Assembly (NCBI RefSeq): GCF_907165205.1
Contig: NC_058191.1
Span: 12,960,501-13,024,500, forward strand
Direction: 5' to 3'
DNA length: 64,000 bases
Source of the DNA: Coccinella septempunctata
Taxonomy: Eukaryota > Arthropoda > Insecta > Coleoptera > Coccinellidae
Shown here: positions 31,007-41,879 of the stretch, one piece after another
Layout of the letters: each line of letters begins with the position of its first letter
How positions within the stretch are numbered: position 1 is the stretch's first letter
The notes under the pieces: generated by a model
Database searches by the model: none
What the model saw: only the letters and a program-made list of their open reading frames with translations
Told to the model about the DNA's origin: nothing
Position numbers and translations under genes: made by a program

Positions 31007-33982
31007 TTATCCTAGGTCGCCACCCACAATAAGTTCCCGGAACTCAGTAATATCATACACAGCCTTACCTCCTAAATAGTTTTTGAGAGTTCTCTTGAAT
31101 TTTTTCATGGGTAAGGTGGTGAGCGAAAGAGGCAGGATGTTATATATTGCGATCCCGGCACACATCGGAGACCTCTTCATGTACTCATGTGACGCAGTTA
31201 AAATTCTAACCTTGTGTCTATTTCTCGTGGGGTAGTCATGGATATCGGACTGTCGAACATGAGAGCCACGGGTAGAGTGGATATGACACAAGAGTTTGAG
31301 TATAAACATGGCTGGAACTGTCAAAATACCAGAAGATCTAAATATCAGCCTACAGGTCTCTCTGAATGGAACATCATAAATGAGCCTCACTATTCTTTTC
31401 TGCTGAACGAAGATCCGATGGGCCCCTGGCATCATTCCCCATACACAGATCCCATAATCGAGCAGGGGCTGGACGTGAGCATAATATGCTGTCAACAGGC
31501 ATTCACGTGGAAGGGAAGACTTGAGAGAGGAAATTATATAGAACGCCTTGTTCAGGTTCTTCTTCAATTTTTCAAAGTGTGGCCCAAAGTTCAACAATGG
31601 GTCTATTGTTATTCCAAGGAAACGGGTTTCATCTTGGAAATTAAGTGGCGTTTCACCGAAATATATTTCACGACTGGAGACACTCTGCCTCTTCCTACCG
31701 AACTCCATGATGACGGTTTTATCGATGTTAATAATAAGCCGATTTTGTGAGCACCATGATTTAAATCTCTCGATGACCTCCAGTATTCTCGAATAAAGGC
31801 TTTCAACATCCCGCTCCGATACAACGAAGCACGTGTCATCAGCGTACAGGTATACCGCCAACAGGTACTCAGCTACATATTGGGGAAGGTCATTAATGAA
31901 CATAAAGAACAGCACTGCCCCCAGGTTGCCACCCTGCGGCGTCCCCAACACCGTTTCATAAGCCTCCGAAAGATGATCATTGAGCCTAACCCTTATCTTC
32001 CGTTGGGAGAGATAGGACATTACCCAATCATGAACAGTGCCACGGATACCCATACTGTACATCTTCTCAGACAATATCGCAGGGTCAACCGAATCAAAGG
32101 CTTTCGCGATATCGAAAAATATCACCACCACAAACTTTTCCGAATCAACCTCACTCAAGATATCCTGAACAAAGTCGACAACAGCTAATTCCGCTGATCT
32201 GCCTGGTCTGAATCCATATTGAGATGATGTTAGGATATTGTTTTTCTCGAGATAGTCAACAAGCCTGTTGACCATAATTTTCTCAAATATTTTCGAGAAT
32301 ATACTGAGATTCGATATCAGTCTATAGTTAGCTACTTCATTGGTAGCCCCCTTTTTGAATATAGGAAAGGCAATGGCACTCTTGAGAGAGTTCGGAAACT
32401 TGCCCTGAGTGACAGAGGCGTTCATCAACTCAGATAAAATGGAGGAAAGTAGATGTTCACTTTTTAAAATGATTATAGGTATTTCATCCGGGCCTGTACA
32501 TTTTTTATTTGGCATACTGTTTATAACGTCATGAACCTCGAAAGGAGTACAAGGGTAGAAAAACATGCAGCAGCTCTGAAGAGTTCCAGCTGTGCCGCCT
32601 GCACCATAAGGAAACTTTTGTCTGATGATTTCTGGTATACTGGTCGTAAAATATTCGCCAAAAGCATTAACCACTTCGCTGTCTACCGACAGGAGCTCAC
32701 CCTTGTATAACAGGTCGATGCTCCTGCTGACGCTGTTGACCTCCCCACATCGCAAGTCCCTAACGACCCGCCACAGAGTTTTTGACTTGTTAGAAGATTC
32801 ATTGATGATATTTGAGAAATGTAGAATCCTCTCTCTGTGCATGTTACACCTGATTGTCTTGCGATAATCGGCAATATTCTCTGCCAATCTACATGATGGA
32901 GCAACATTATAAAGCCATCTCATATCCCCCAGTACCTGTATCCCGCGAAGGAGTTCATCAGAGTACCTGAAACTACTGAAGTGACAACATACACGTGCTC
33001 TCACCTTTCTCTTATGGAAAACCATGTTGAAAATGTATAGAAAATCATCAAAAAACAAATCGAACATCCGGTCAATATCCTCGCTCAACCTGAGTCCATG
33101 AAAAGCGTTCGAAAATCTGTAGTGAAACTCAGAAATTAAGTCGGGAGAAAAGTAACGTTTTTCTAAGGTTTTATAAACATGTTTATGAGCTGGACGCCGC
33201 TGTGTGACAGGAAAGCTCAACGTCTGAGCATGATGATCAGACACCGCAAGAAGAAAGTTATCAGACGAGCACAGTGTAACATCAACATTTGTTATGACGT
33301 AATCAACCTGGGAGGAACTCGTGGGAGTTATGCGAGTGGGTTCATTGATCAAACTATTGAAACCAAAATTATTTATCATGTGAAACAGAATATCAACATG
33401 ATCTCCGTCTCGGCACTCGGGCTCAACATTGAAATCGCCACATATTATAATTCGTTCAAAAAATCTTTTTGTGTATGAAAATATCGTAAATAATTGATCA
33501 TTAAAGAGTTCAAGATCGCCACTGGGTGGGCGATAAATTGTAACAATACACAAAGAATTCTCGACCGAGACTGCCGTACATTCAAAAGACTTCTCAATGC
33601 TCAGTTTATTTATAAAATCAACCGGCTTACAAATTTCTGTTAGAGCTAGTTGTGAAAAAATTGCACAGCCCCCACCTTTGTATTTAGATCTACTGAAATG
33701 GGTTATTCTGCTATACCCTGAAAAGTTAAAAATGGGTAGTTTTGCCTCATCATCAGCCCAATGCTCCGTGACGCAAAAAAATGATGGCCTACACACCTCG
33801 GAAAGAACATGCTGTACATAATGAAATTTATTAAAAACAGATTGAACATTCCAGTGAAGCAACGTCCACCTTTCGTCTGCCACCCCCTTCTCTAAGGTCG
33901 CTCCAGATTGATTCGTCTGTTGTGAAAATTTTCGGATTTTTTCCTCAAGAAAAATCTTCGAACTCCAGCTCCAGCAGGCCAT
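31007..33982 (-). CDS. Non-LTR 1 ORF2, endonuclease/RT, 991 aa (unit 3)
   Basis: Intact; differs from the unit 2 protein by E350V in the linker between endonuclease and RT. All catalytic motifs are kept. Confidence 0.95.
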   Translation of the reverse strand: MACWSWSSKIFLEEKIRKFSQQTNQSGATLEKGVADERWTLLHWNVQSVFNKFHYVQHVLSEVCRPSFFCVTEHWADDEAKLPIFNFSGYSRITHFSRSKYKGGGCAIFSQLALTEICKPVDFINKLSIEKSFECTAVSVENSLCIVTIYRPPSGDLELFNDQLFTIFSYTKRFFERIIICGDFNVEPECRDGDHVDILFHMINNFGFNSLINEPTRITPTSSSQVDYVITNVDVTLCSSDNFLLAVSDHHAQTLSFPVTQRRPAHKHVYKTLEKRYFSPDLISEFHYRFSNAFHGLRLSEDIDRMFDLFFDDFLYIFNMVFHKRKVRARVCCHFSSFRYSDELLRGIQVLGDMRWLYNVAPSCRLAENIADYRKTIRCNMHRERILHFSNIINESSNKSKTLWRVVRDLRCGEVNSVSRSIDLLYKGELLSVDSEVVNAFGEYFTTSIPEIIRQKFPYGAGGTAGTLQSCCMFFYPCTPFEVHDVINSMPNKKCTGPDEIPIIILKSEHLLSSILSELMNASVTQGKFPNSLKSAIAFPIFKKGATNEVANYRLISNLSIFSKIFEKIMVNRLVDYLEKNNILTSSQYGFRPGRSAELAVVDFVQDILSEVDSEKFVVVIFFDIAKAFDSVDPAILSEKMYSMGIRGTVHDWVMSYLSQRKIRVRLNDHLSEAYETVLGTPQGGNLGAVLFFMFINDLPQYVAEYLLAVYLYADDTCFVVSERDVESLYSRILEVIERFKSWCSQNRLIINIDKTVIMEFGRKRQSVSSREIYFGETPLNFQDETRFLGITIDPLLNFGPHFEKLKKNLNKAFYIISSLKSSLPRECLLTAYYAHVQPLLDYGICVWGMMPGAHRIFVQQKRIVRLIYDVPFRETCRLIFRSSGILTVPAMFILKLLCHIHSTRGSHVRQSDIHDYPTRNRHKVRILTASHEYMKRSPMCAGIAIYNILPLSLTTLPMKKFKRTLKNYLGGKAVYDITEFRELIVGGDLG

Positions 33983-34983
33983 ATATTCGGGTTGAAAATC
34001 TCATCGAGGTGGGACAAGTCGAAACTGAGGTGGAAAGAGGATGTTACGTCTCCCTGTCGTATTTTCTCACATTTGAATTGTATATGTGGAACAGTCTGCT
34101 TTAGGTAGTCCAGAATATCGCTTTCCTCAGTAGTTGGATCAAGGCGGAACACCTGTATATGCCCTCTTCTTACAACAGTTTTCAATTTTGCAGAAGAATC
34201 GTTCGTTCCAAAAATGGAATTTTCTTTATGTTTAATATTTACAGGCGGGTTCGTTGTCCTTGCCTTTCTCAAAGGATTGACAACATCGTTGTTTTGACCA
34301 TCTGACTTTTGTTTGATAACGGGGGAGGCGTGGTCAGATATCACTATCGAGGAAGAATTCTTTTGTTTATTTCGGACATTTAGAGAGACCGATGGAAGGG
34401 ATTCATTGCTTTGTGTGTACTTCTCAGACGTATCGTTAGATGGCGTATTATTTTGTTGTTTGCTTTTGTTTTTATAATTATCTTTCAATTGAATTATATT
34501 TTCCAAATCATTAATACGTTTATTTAGTATGTTGATTATGTTAGCCTGGTATTTCAATTCCTTCGTTTGGTACTCACTATGTAATTTTACGCGAGCACAA
34601 TCAAAACGGAAACACTCCGGTGATTTGTTATCATTCATATCAGGATCTATTTCAGGAGGATCAGCAGCACTGAAACTTGAGAGGTTTGCTATAGATGCCT
34701 GCTGCTCGTTGATAGTTTTTTCGAAGCACAATTCATTTAAATCGGTTAGTCGAGCCCTCAAATTTTGAATTTCCAGTTCTTTCTCTTTGCATTTGCATGT
34801 TTTTGAGGTTATGGAATCACAACAAAGTATTTCACCCTTGTCGGACACAAACATTCCACAAACTTTCAACACACAACTCGGATGATAAGTCTTCTTGCAT
34901 TTAGAACAAGACACAAAATTTTTAACGTCTTTTGAACATTTAGTACATACATTCTCCAAAACAGTGACCACACGCGGCGCCAT
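33892..34983 (-). CDS. Non-LTR 1 ORF1, PHD-finger protein, 363 aa (unit 3)
   Basis: Identical protein to the unit 2 copy; overlaps ORF2 by 91 nt. Confidence 0.9.
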   Translation of the reverse strand: MAPRVVTVLENVCTKCSKDVKNFVSCSKCKKTYHPSCVLKVCGMFVSDKGEILCCDSITSKTCKCKEKELEIQNLRARLTDLNELCFEKTINEQQASIANLSSFSAADPPEIDPDMNDNKSPECFRFDCARVKLHSEYQTKELKYQANIINILNKRINDLENIIQLKDNYKNKSKQQNNTPSNDTSEKYTQSNESLPSVSLNVRNKQKNSSSIVISDHASPVIKQKSDGQNNDVVNPLRKARTTNPPVNIKHKENSIFGTNDSSAKLKTVVRRGHIQVFRLDPTTEESDILDYLKQTVPHIQFKCEKIRQGDVTSSFHLSFDLSHLDEIFNPNIWPAGAGVRRFFLRKKSENFHNRRINLERP

Positions 34984-35027
34984 CTTCTACACCGAATTGG
35001 GATTTCCGGTTATATGAAGAATAAGGC

Positions 35028-35560
35028 CCTCACTCTCTTTCTGTCACAGTTTGATATGGAAATAAAATACAATTCTGGAAAGTACAATTTAAAAGCAGAC
35101 TGTCTCAGTAGGAATGCAGTGTTAGAAGCAGAAAATAATAAAGAAGAAAAATTGAGAACAGTAAATTGGGTTAGTCTTCAAGATGGATAATGGATCAAAA
35201 AAACAATAAGAATATCAGGATAGAAGATAAAAGTTTAATACAAAGAAAAGATGGTTTTTTCAAGAAGAAAAACAAAAGAGAAAAAATTATTCTGACGGAA
35301 GAATGCAGTAGGGATCTAATAAAAAAAATTCACTATAAAATGGGTCATATTGGGATTAATCAGATGGTTTCCATACTTTCACCTTATTATACATCACTAA
35401 TTTTCTTGAATAATATAAAAAACCTATGTTCAACCTGATGCGAGACCCGCATAAAGAATAAAACAAGAATTAAGAATAATTATGGCTCGCTTTCACAACT
35501 AGGTCCATCAAAAGAGCCATTCGAAATAGTATCTATAGATACAATTGGTGGATTTGGCGA
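35028..35560 (+). pseudogene. Gypsy segment A (unit 3)
   Basis: Same as the unit 2 copy, including GATGGTTTCC. Confidence 0.8.
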
Positions 35561-35750
35561 CCTCACTCTCTTTCTGTCACAGTTTGATATGGAGATAAAA
35601 TACAACCCTGAAAAGTACAATTTAGAAGCAAACTGTCTTAGTAGGAATGCAGTGTTGGAAGCAGAAAAAAATCAAGAAGAAATATTGAGAACAGTAAATT
35701 GTGTTTGTCTTCAAGATGTAATAATGGATCAAAAAAACAATAAGAGTATC
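35561..35750 (+). pseudogene. Gypsy segment B, left piece (unit 3)
   Basis: Ends in the target-site copy GAGTATC before the foldback element at 35751. Confidence 0.8.
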
Positions 35751-36688
35751 ACTCATGTGAAGTTGGCGCCGACTTTTTCGAAAAATACAATTTTTTTTGG
35801 AGTTCTGGGTAGATTTGGAAGAGTTCTGGAGTTCCTGATGAAAATTTTGAATAGTTCCGGCAAATCGTGGATTTTAATGAAAAAAACAATTTGGTGGCGC
35901 TAATTTCACGCGACGCCGTCTTTCTCGAAAAAATTAGTTCTGATGCTGTCTTCGTTGAAGAAGGAAGAGTTCTAGAGTTCTTGATAGATTTTAGAAAGAG
36001 TTCTGCGAAAATCAAAAAAAAAATTAGTACACAGGTTTTTGACTCTCGAAAAAAATCATTTTGAGAGAAAAAAATTGGAGATATTTCAGTTCTGATCAGA
36101 GTTCTGAATAGCGCTCAAAGAGTTCTACAAAATATTTCAAGTGACTTTTATCGAAAAAACAAAACTTTTCAATTTATCAGCAAAAATATGATCAGAAATT
36201 TGAAAACCAATATTTCCTATGTTGGCAATACTTGATCGCAGAAGAGTTCTGATAAGAGTTCTGAATAGCGCTCGAAGAGTTCTACAAAATATGTCAAGTG
36301 ACTTTTATCAAAAAAACAAAACTTTTCAATTTATCAGCAAAAATAAGGTCAGGAATTTGAAAGTTTATATTTCCCATGTTGGCAAAACTTGATCGCAGAG
36401 AGTTCTGATGAGAGTTCTGAATAGCGCTCAAAGAGTTCTACAAAATATGTCAAGTGATTTCTATCGAAAAAACAAAACTTTTCAATTTATCAGCAAAAAT
36501 AAGGTCAGGAATTTGGAAATTTATATTTTCTATGTTGGCAAAACTTGATCGCAGAAGAGTTCTGAATAGCTCTCGAAGAGTTCTAAATAATATGTAAAGT
36601 GACTTTTATCCAAAAAACAAAACATTTCAATTCATCAACAAAAATAAGTTCGGGAATTTTAAAATTTATATTTCCTAATTGAACTCGA
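35751..36688 (+). repeat. Left inverted arm with tandem repeats (unit 3)
   Basis: Four repeats, as in unit 2. Confidence 0.85.
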
Positions 36689-37474
36689 AATTTTTTCAAA
36701 TTTCGGAATTTATTGATTAGAAGGCTCACAAAAGGATTTAGTTTTTGAGATGCGTCCTATGATATTTGATGTTAATTAGTCGATGACATACTCAAACGGG
36801 GAAATAAAAATAAATCGTGTCTTCCCGATAGGGCAAGTGGATAAGTAATGAAGGAAATTAATGCAGCAATTTAGATGAATATGCATGATGAAAAAATATA
36901 CTTACTTTTGAGTCCGTTGAAAAGGCCTCGTAACAGAAAATATACACCAACAAAAAATTGAGACGGTTATTCCGTTATTTCACTGATATCCTCGAATCGA
37001 ACTTTCGAAATTTTCACAAGCTAGGTAGCTATATACCAAGTATTGAACCGAATATCAACTCAAGATAGATTTGAATTTGCTCGTCTTCTTCTACAATCTA
37101 CAACTTCGAGGCAGAACAGATGTTCAGTCTCAGATGAAGCTTTTTAAGGAATATTTTGGTGCAAGAAAATCCGCAATATGGTGTTAAAACTTCATCATCT
37201 GTTTTGTATTCTCCCATTTTCGAAAGAAGCCATATGACAGTTCAGATATTATTGCTTCAAAGACACTTGCCGACAACAGAATGAAGTTTTATTGCATCCC
37301 ATTTCTAATATTGGAATCCTAGGGTATCGATAGAAAAATACCTGAACTATGAAGAATACGGGTTATCCGAAGATTTATTTATTTATTTAATACATAAGAC
37401 TACAAATCATCATTAGAGTGATGTTCTAGTAGAATCATTAAATTTTGAATAAAATCAAATGAAATAAACAAACA

Positions 37475-40093
37475 TTAGGCAAAATGTGTCATTGCAAAAT
37501 CTTTAACAAATTTATTGAACAATTTGAGAGATTGTTTCCGTTTTACATGTTCAGGTATGTTGTTATATACCATTGCAGCCTGGTAGTAAGGTGAATTTCT
37601 GGCTCTATTTGTTCTGATATTATCTAGATGGAAATTGTTAATTTGTCTGGTATGGTAGTTGTGAATATTTAGTCTTTTTTTCGTTTCAGTGTTGAATTTT
37701 AGTAGGCCATGCTCGATTTTGTACATTAGTTTGCACTGCTCCACGAATTTTGTGATCTTCATGTTGGGTATCTTCAAGGTGTTTTGTAACTCAGTTGTTG
37801 GGGTGTCATTTGGTAAATTGTATATAGCCTTCAAAGCTCGATTTTGCAGTCTTTGAATTCTCTGTAAGTTATTGATTGATGTGTTGGACCATATACTAAT
37901 CAGGTATGTAAGCACTGAATGAATATTCGAGTAATAAATGGACCTTCTTGCTTTTTCACTGAGATAGGGACTGACTCTTCTCAATGCTCCAATCAAAGGT
38001 GTGAGTTTTCGTGACAAATAATCTATGTGCCCAGTCCATTCCAGTTTTGTATCGATTTTCAATCCAAGGTATGTGTGCAAATTTTTTTGGTTGATTTTTA
38101 TTCCATTAAGTGTGATGTCAAGTGGCTTTGTGGGCTTATTTTTCTGACAGAAAAGGAGAGCAACTGTTTTGTCCACATTCAAGATGAGTCTATTGTCAGT
38201 CAGCCAATCCTGGAATTTCTTTAGATCAGTCTCGATGCGTTGCTGTAAATTGTCTAGATCCCTACCCTCGTAAAACAACGCAGTGTCATCAGCAAACATG
38301 TAGTAAAGTGCCTCCAATCCCACGGCTGCGAGATCTTCCACATACAAAAGATACAAAAGTGGACCAATCACTGATCCCTGGGGTACCCCTTTTAAAACCC
38401 TTTCCTCTGAGCTTCTTGTTGTTCCTAAGACTGTGTGATGTCTTCTGTTTTTCAAAAATGTTTTTATGAGGGAAAAGGCTTCTCTATTTATTCCCATGTT
38501 TTCAAGTTTTCTCAGCAGTAAATCGTGGTCAACCATGTCAAAAGCTTTTCGTAAGTCTATAAACACTACAACTACATAATTTCTACTATCTATGCTAGTA
38601 CTTATTTTTTGGACTAGATCTGTTGTTGCTCCAAGGGTTGAGCTATTACTCTGAAAGCCATACTGATAGTCAGAGAAATTGAAGTATGAGCAAATTCTTT
38701 TTTTAATTACTGTTTCTATAAGTTTGGAGAATATTGAAGTGAGTGCTATAGGGCGGTAGTTGTTAGGGTTGGTCCTTTCTCCCTTTTTGAATATTGGTAT
38801 TATTTTGCTTTCAAGACATTGTGACGGCATTGTCCCTGTTTTTAGAGAGTTGTTTATGAAATACAAGAGGTATTTGCTTATTACTGGATATAAAAATATC
38901 AAATCATTTGCTGTAATCAGGTCGTTCCCAGGAGAAGCATTTTTCTTAAAATTATGTAAAATTCCCTTCAGTTCGTCCTCTGTGCATTTTTTCAGATATA
39001 TGGACCTATCAGAGCAGTTCAGCTCGATTTCATCTTCAATTGGGCCCCAGCTAGTGTCGGATTCGACATTTATGAAAAATTTATTCAATATATCCGAAAT
39101 TTCATTTGGATCTGTGTATTCTTCCCCATCGATTATCAATTTTTGGACGTTATTTTGTCTTTTATTACGTGTGTTAATTAATTCCTTTATAGTGCTCCAT
39201 AGCTTTGTTGTACTTGAGCTTGCATTCATAAATCTTTTACGAAAATATATTTGTTTTGATCTTCTGATTATTTTGAATACTGCCTTCTTGAGTTCAATGA
39301 ATTTTTCCTTTAAGTTCATGTTTGTAGGGTGTTTTTTAAATTTTACATAAGCTTTATCCCTTTTCCGAACAATCTTCGCTATACTTCTATTGTACCATTG
39401 CTTATTTTCAATTTTTTTAAACGTTTTAAGGGTTGTTGCTTCTGTTTTAGCTTGCTTGATTATGCTTATAAAAGTTTCCCCATTGAATTCAGAGTCTAAT
39501 TTTAAAGTTTTCATATTTTCTTCCACGATATTTTTGAATTTCGATTTATCCAATATTCTTGTAGTAACGGAATTTTTGCAATTTGTGGGTTTTGTGTTAG
39601 TTTCCAGTTTCACAACAATTTTTTTATGGTCAGATATAGGGGTGTCATAAAGTTTATATGATCCGGTTAATTTTTGAAATAAAATAATATGATCAATATT
39701 TGTCTTTGATTTTTTTTGTACCCTAGTATAGTGTTTGGTATTTAAAAATTTGTAAGAATTAGATTTAACGATTTCTTTGTAATTAGTTGTCATATTATTA
39801 TGCTTCTTGATATCTATGTTTATATCCCCTATGATGATGCTGTTTCTTCCACTCAGAAGTTGTTCGATCAAGGGAAAGAAATGTTCAATCCGATTTTTTT
39901 GGGATCTGTATATTGAGTATAGATTCAGTTTATATCTATTCATTCTTACGCCTACAAAGTTCATAAAACGGTCTTGGTAACTATATATCTCTTCATGGTC
40001 AATATTATTTCTTATGAATATTGCTGTGCCTCCTCCCCTAGTAATATTGCACCTGTACATTCTTACAACTGAAGTGTCCTGTATAACCCCCAA
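37475..40093 (-). CDS. Non-LTR 2 ORF2: endonuclease/RT, 872 codons, N-terminus cut off
   Basis: Opens at a TTG in a long frame. Endonuclease motifs: RGGGTAIF (19-26), GDINID (89-94), NIDH (132-135), SDH (154-156). RT motifs: NYRPIALTSIFSK (445-457), motif A RKAFD (515-519), motif B GVPQGSVIGP (569-578), motif C FADD (600-603). The first endonuclease strand and the catalytic Glu (LTETW) lie upstream at about 40255-40410 in the same frame, but six stop codons separate them from this frame, so this copy cannot make the full enzyme. Confidence 0.85.
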   Translation of the reverse strand: MGVIQDTSVVRMYRCNITRGGGTAIFIRNNIDHEEIYSYQDRFMNFVGVRMNRYKLNLYSIYRSQKNRIEHFFPLIEQLLSGRNSIIIGDINIDIKKHNNMTTNYKEIVKSNSYKFLNTKHYTRVQKKSKTNIDHIILFQKLTGSYKLYDTPISDHKKIVVKLETNTKPTNCKNSVTTRILDKSKFKNIVEENMKTLKLDSEFNGETFISIIKQAKTEATTLKTFKKIENKQWYNRSIAKIVRKRDKAYVKFKKHPTNMNLKEKFIELKKAVFKIIRRSKQIYFRKRFMNASSSTTKLWSTIKELINTRNKRQNNVQKLIIDGEEYTDPNEISDILNKFFINVESDTSWGPIEDEIELNCSDRSIYLKKCTEDELKGILHNFKKNASPGNDLITANDLIFLYPVISKYLLYFINNSLKTGTMPSQCLESKIIPIFKKGERTNPNNYRPIALTSIFSKLIETVIKKRICSYFNFSDYQYGFQSNSSTLGATTDLVQKISTSIDSRNYVVVVFIDLRKAFDMVDHDLLLRKLENMGINREAFSLIKTFLKNRRHHTVLGTTRSSEERVLKGVPQGSVIGPLLYLLYVEDLAAVGLEALYYMFADDTALFYEGRDLDNLQQRIETDLKKFQDWLTDNRLILNVDKTVALLFCQKNKPTKPLDITLNGIKINQKNLHTYLGLKIDTKLEWTGHIDYLSRKLTPLIGALRRVSPYLSEKARRSIYYSNIHSVLTYLISIWSNTSINNLQRIQRLQNRALKAIYNLPNDTPTTELQNTLKIPNMKITKFVEQCKLMYKIEHGLLKFNTETKKRLNIHNYHTRQINNFHLDNIRTNRARNSPYYQAAMVYNNIPEHVKRKQSLKLFNKFVKDFAMTHFA

Positions 40094-40254
40094 ATTTATA
40101 AGGTTGGGGGAGGGGAGGAGGATTCAGATTATAGAGATCACTTCTCTGTAAACTGTGGGAAAGGACATTACAAATGACTAGCAACGTTTTCGTTATCATT
40201 GGGATCCACGTGATCACCGGGTTCGTTTTAGTTGTTGAGCTAGTCAACAATTAA
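40094..40254 (-). other. Stop-rich segment interrupting non-LTR 2 ORF2
   Basis: About 160 nt between the TETW block and the rest of the endonuclease, with six in-frame stops and a C-rich run (CCCCTCCCCCAACC on -). Related proteins usually have only some 10-15 residues between these blocks, so most of this is extra sequence. TTGT lies near both edges. An intron is not supported by good splice sites. Confidence 0.55.
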
Positions 40255-40410
40255 AAAATCTACAATCGTCTTCGTACAGCCAGGTTTCTGTTAGTATTAG
40301 AATTTCTGGATAGTTGTGCTTGCAAATGTAATAATTTATGTTTTCGTGTTTGTATTTGGTTTTTAAAGATCTTATGTTTAGATAGAGAATTGTAATTAGT
40401 TTTTTGTTCC
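40255..40410 (-). pseudogene. Non-LTR 2 ORF2 N-terminal endonuclease fragment
   Basis: The - reading shows LYLNIRSLKTKY and PEILILTETWLYEDD, the first strand (Asn) and the catalytic Glu strand of an EEP endonuclease. It overlaps the end of ORF1 and is separated from the main ORF2 frame by the stop-rich segment. Confidence 0.75.
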
Positions 40411-41277
40411 AGTACCATTTAATGATTTTTTCTTTGTTTCTTGGGTTCTCAGTTCATTCAATTGTGACTCTTTATTGATAGGAAGAATTTTACTCGTTTC
40501 GGTTTTTCTAAGGTAAACTTTTTCTTCATTAGTCCAAACGAATTTATAATTGAATTGCTTCCGGAACTCTCTAGCTTCTTTAAAAAGGTATTGATTTTCC
40601 CTGGTTAGTTCATGATTGATATATAGAGTATTGTCTTCTAGTAAACCAATTTTTTTTGTATTCAAAGTTGTTTTACGTTTTTCACTCATCACAGTTTTTT
40701 TGTCTTCGTAATTTTTGAAAGTTATCTTAATCCTAGGTTTTTCTTTATGACCAATTTTTCTACATTCGACATCATCCCTGCTTATATCCTTCTTGAGGAG
40801 TTGAATTGTTTTCAATGCTAGTGTTCTCATTTCTTCGTCTGTTTCAATTTTCTTCTCGAATCCGGATATGATTATATTGTTTTTCAGTAATTTTTGTTTC
40901 TCATCACTTTTCTCAAATTTGAAATTTTCGAGTTGTTTTTTGAATTCAATATTTTGTTTTTTCAATTCTTCAACTTCCTGTTTAATTTTTGTGACCTCTT
41001 GTGTTTGATTGTTTATAGTGCGCCAGATTAAATCCAATTTTTCGGCAATATCCTCAAGTGTTGTGCTTTTTTTACGATTTTTCCTTGCACTCGCCGTATC
41101 GTCGGATTCTTCATCATCTTCAGAGTCTGAGTCCAAACCTGTCGATGTTTCCTCCCCTGTTTCACAGTCTTGACACCTGGTACAGTACCAATCCAATTTA
41201 CCATCTTTCACCTCTTTCAGTTCTTCCTTTTCTAATTTAGTGCATTGTTCATGGAAATATTGCTGGCATATGCCCAC
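40396..41277 (-). CDS. Non-LTR 2 ORF1: partial PHD finger, coiled coil, RNA-binding domain (293 codons)
   Basis: Begins inside a PHD-type finger: CVGICQQYFHEQC is visible at the border, then WYCTRC, while the first Cys pair is missing. An acidic Asp/Glu/Ser stretch follows (about 41-65), then a coiled coil (about 75-135) rich in Lys/Glu (VTKIKQEVEELKKQN). The C-terminal region (KNNIIISGFEKK ... VECRKIGHKEKPRIKITFK) resembles the RRM-like domain of L1/CR1-type ORF1 proteins. Truncated at the N-terminus by the 5' end of the insertion. Confidence 0.8.
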   Translation of the reverse strand: MGICQQYFHEQCTKLEKEELKEVKDGKLDWYCTRCQDCETGEETSTGLDSDSEDDEESDDTASARKNRKKSTTLEDIAEKLDLIWRTINNQTQEVTKIKQEVEELKKQNIEFKKQLENFKFEKSDEKQKLLKNNIIISGFEKKIETDEEMRTLALKTIQLLKKDISRDDVECRKIGHKEKPRIKITFKNYEDKKTVMSEKRKTTLNTKKIGLLEDNTLYINHELTRENQYLFKEAREFRKQFNYKFVWTNEEKVYLRKTETSKILPINKESQLNELRTQETKKKSLNGTGTKN

Positions 41278-41579
41278 ACATGGAATTTAAGAATGTTATT
41301 TTAGCCTTGGGTTGAATAATCAAAAATTCTAGGATATTTTGAAATTAAATTTTTTGAATAGAACATACACGTAAATTTTGAATTATTAATTTCCATTAAG
41401 TTTTTACGGTGCATTGCTAAAATAGAAGGTGATTTTTCAAGCGTTGTTTTATTAAAAATCGAATAAAACACTCAATTTGCAACATATAGGTATTCAAAAT
41501 TTTCATTGGAATTGATAACTTGGCCTTTACCATTTACATTTTAAAGATAACTTCATGTAAATATTGTCCGCTGCTCTGT

Positions 41580-41879
41580 TTCAAAAGGTTTATTCGGAAG
41601 GTCAAATTTTTCGAGCATTTCTGCCTGTATTCCGAGAATTACAGGTGTTATGTTATCCTGTAAGGCTTCAATCGTGTTCGGTTTGTCCACATACTACTAA
41701 CGACATTACATAACCCCTCAAGAAATAATCCAGAGGCATCAAATCGCATGATCTTGGCGGCAAATTCACAGGGCCATTTCGAGAGATAAGCTGCTCACCA
41801 AATTCATCCTTCAATTGTTGTTCATTGTTTCACGAGCTGTGTGGCATGTGGCACCGTCTTGATGAAACCACATGTCAAC
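41580..41879 (-). pseudogene. Tc1/mariner-like transposase relic, - strand copy (unit 3)
   Basis: Same as 21144-21443. Confidence 0.7.

Larger units (their letters stand above)
30852..35013 (-). mobile_element. Non-LTR retrotransposon 1 (unit 3, 4162 bp)
   Basis: Same length and insertion point as in unit 2, so inherited by duplication of the unit. The tail border reads CATTCATTTTGCC, shared with unit 5; units 2 and 4 read CATTTATTTTGCC. Confidence 0.9.
37378..41284 (-). mobile_element. Non-LTR retrotransposon 2, private to unit 3 (about 3.9 kb)
   Basis: Interrupts CGAAGATTTAAGAATG, which is intact in units 1 and 2. ATTTA occurs at both borders (37373-37377 and 41285-41289) and is the likely target duplication, though the ATTT-rich tail makes the 3' border ambiguous. 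On the - strand the order is ORF1 fragment, ORF2, about 97 nt of 3' UTR and a (TAAA)-type tail. The 5' end falls inside the ORF1 zinc finger, so the copy is 5'-truncated as usual for target-primed reverse transcription. CR1/Jockey-type; a different family from element 1. Confidence 0.9.

Noticed and set aside
40094..40254. A spliceosomal intron in non-LTR 2 ORF2
   Set aside because: No convincing donor sequence, and retrotransposed copies normally lack introns; an insertion or decay is more likely.
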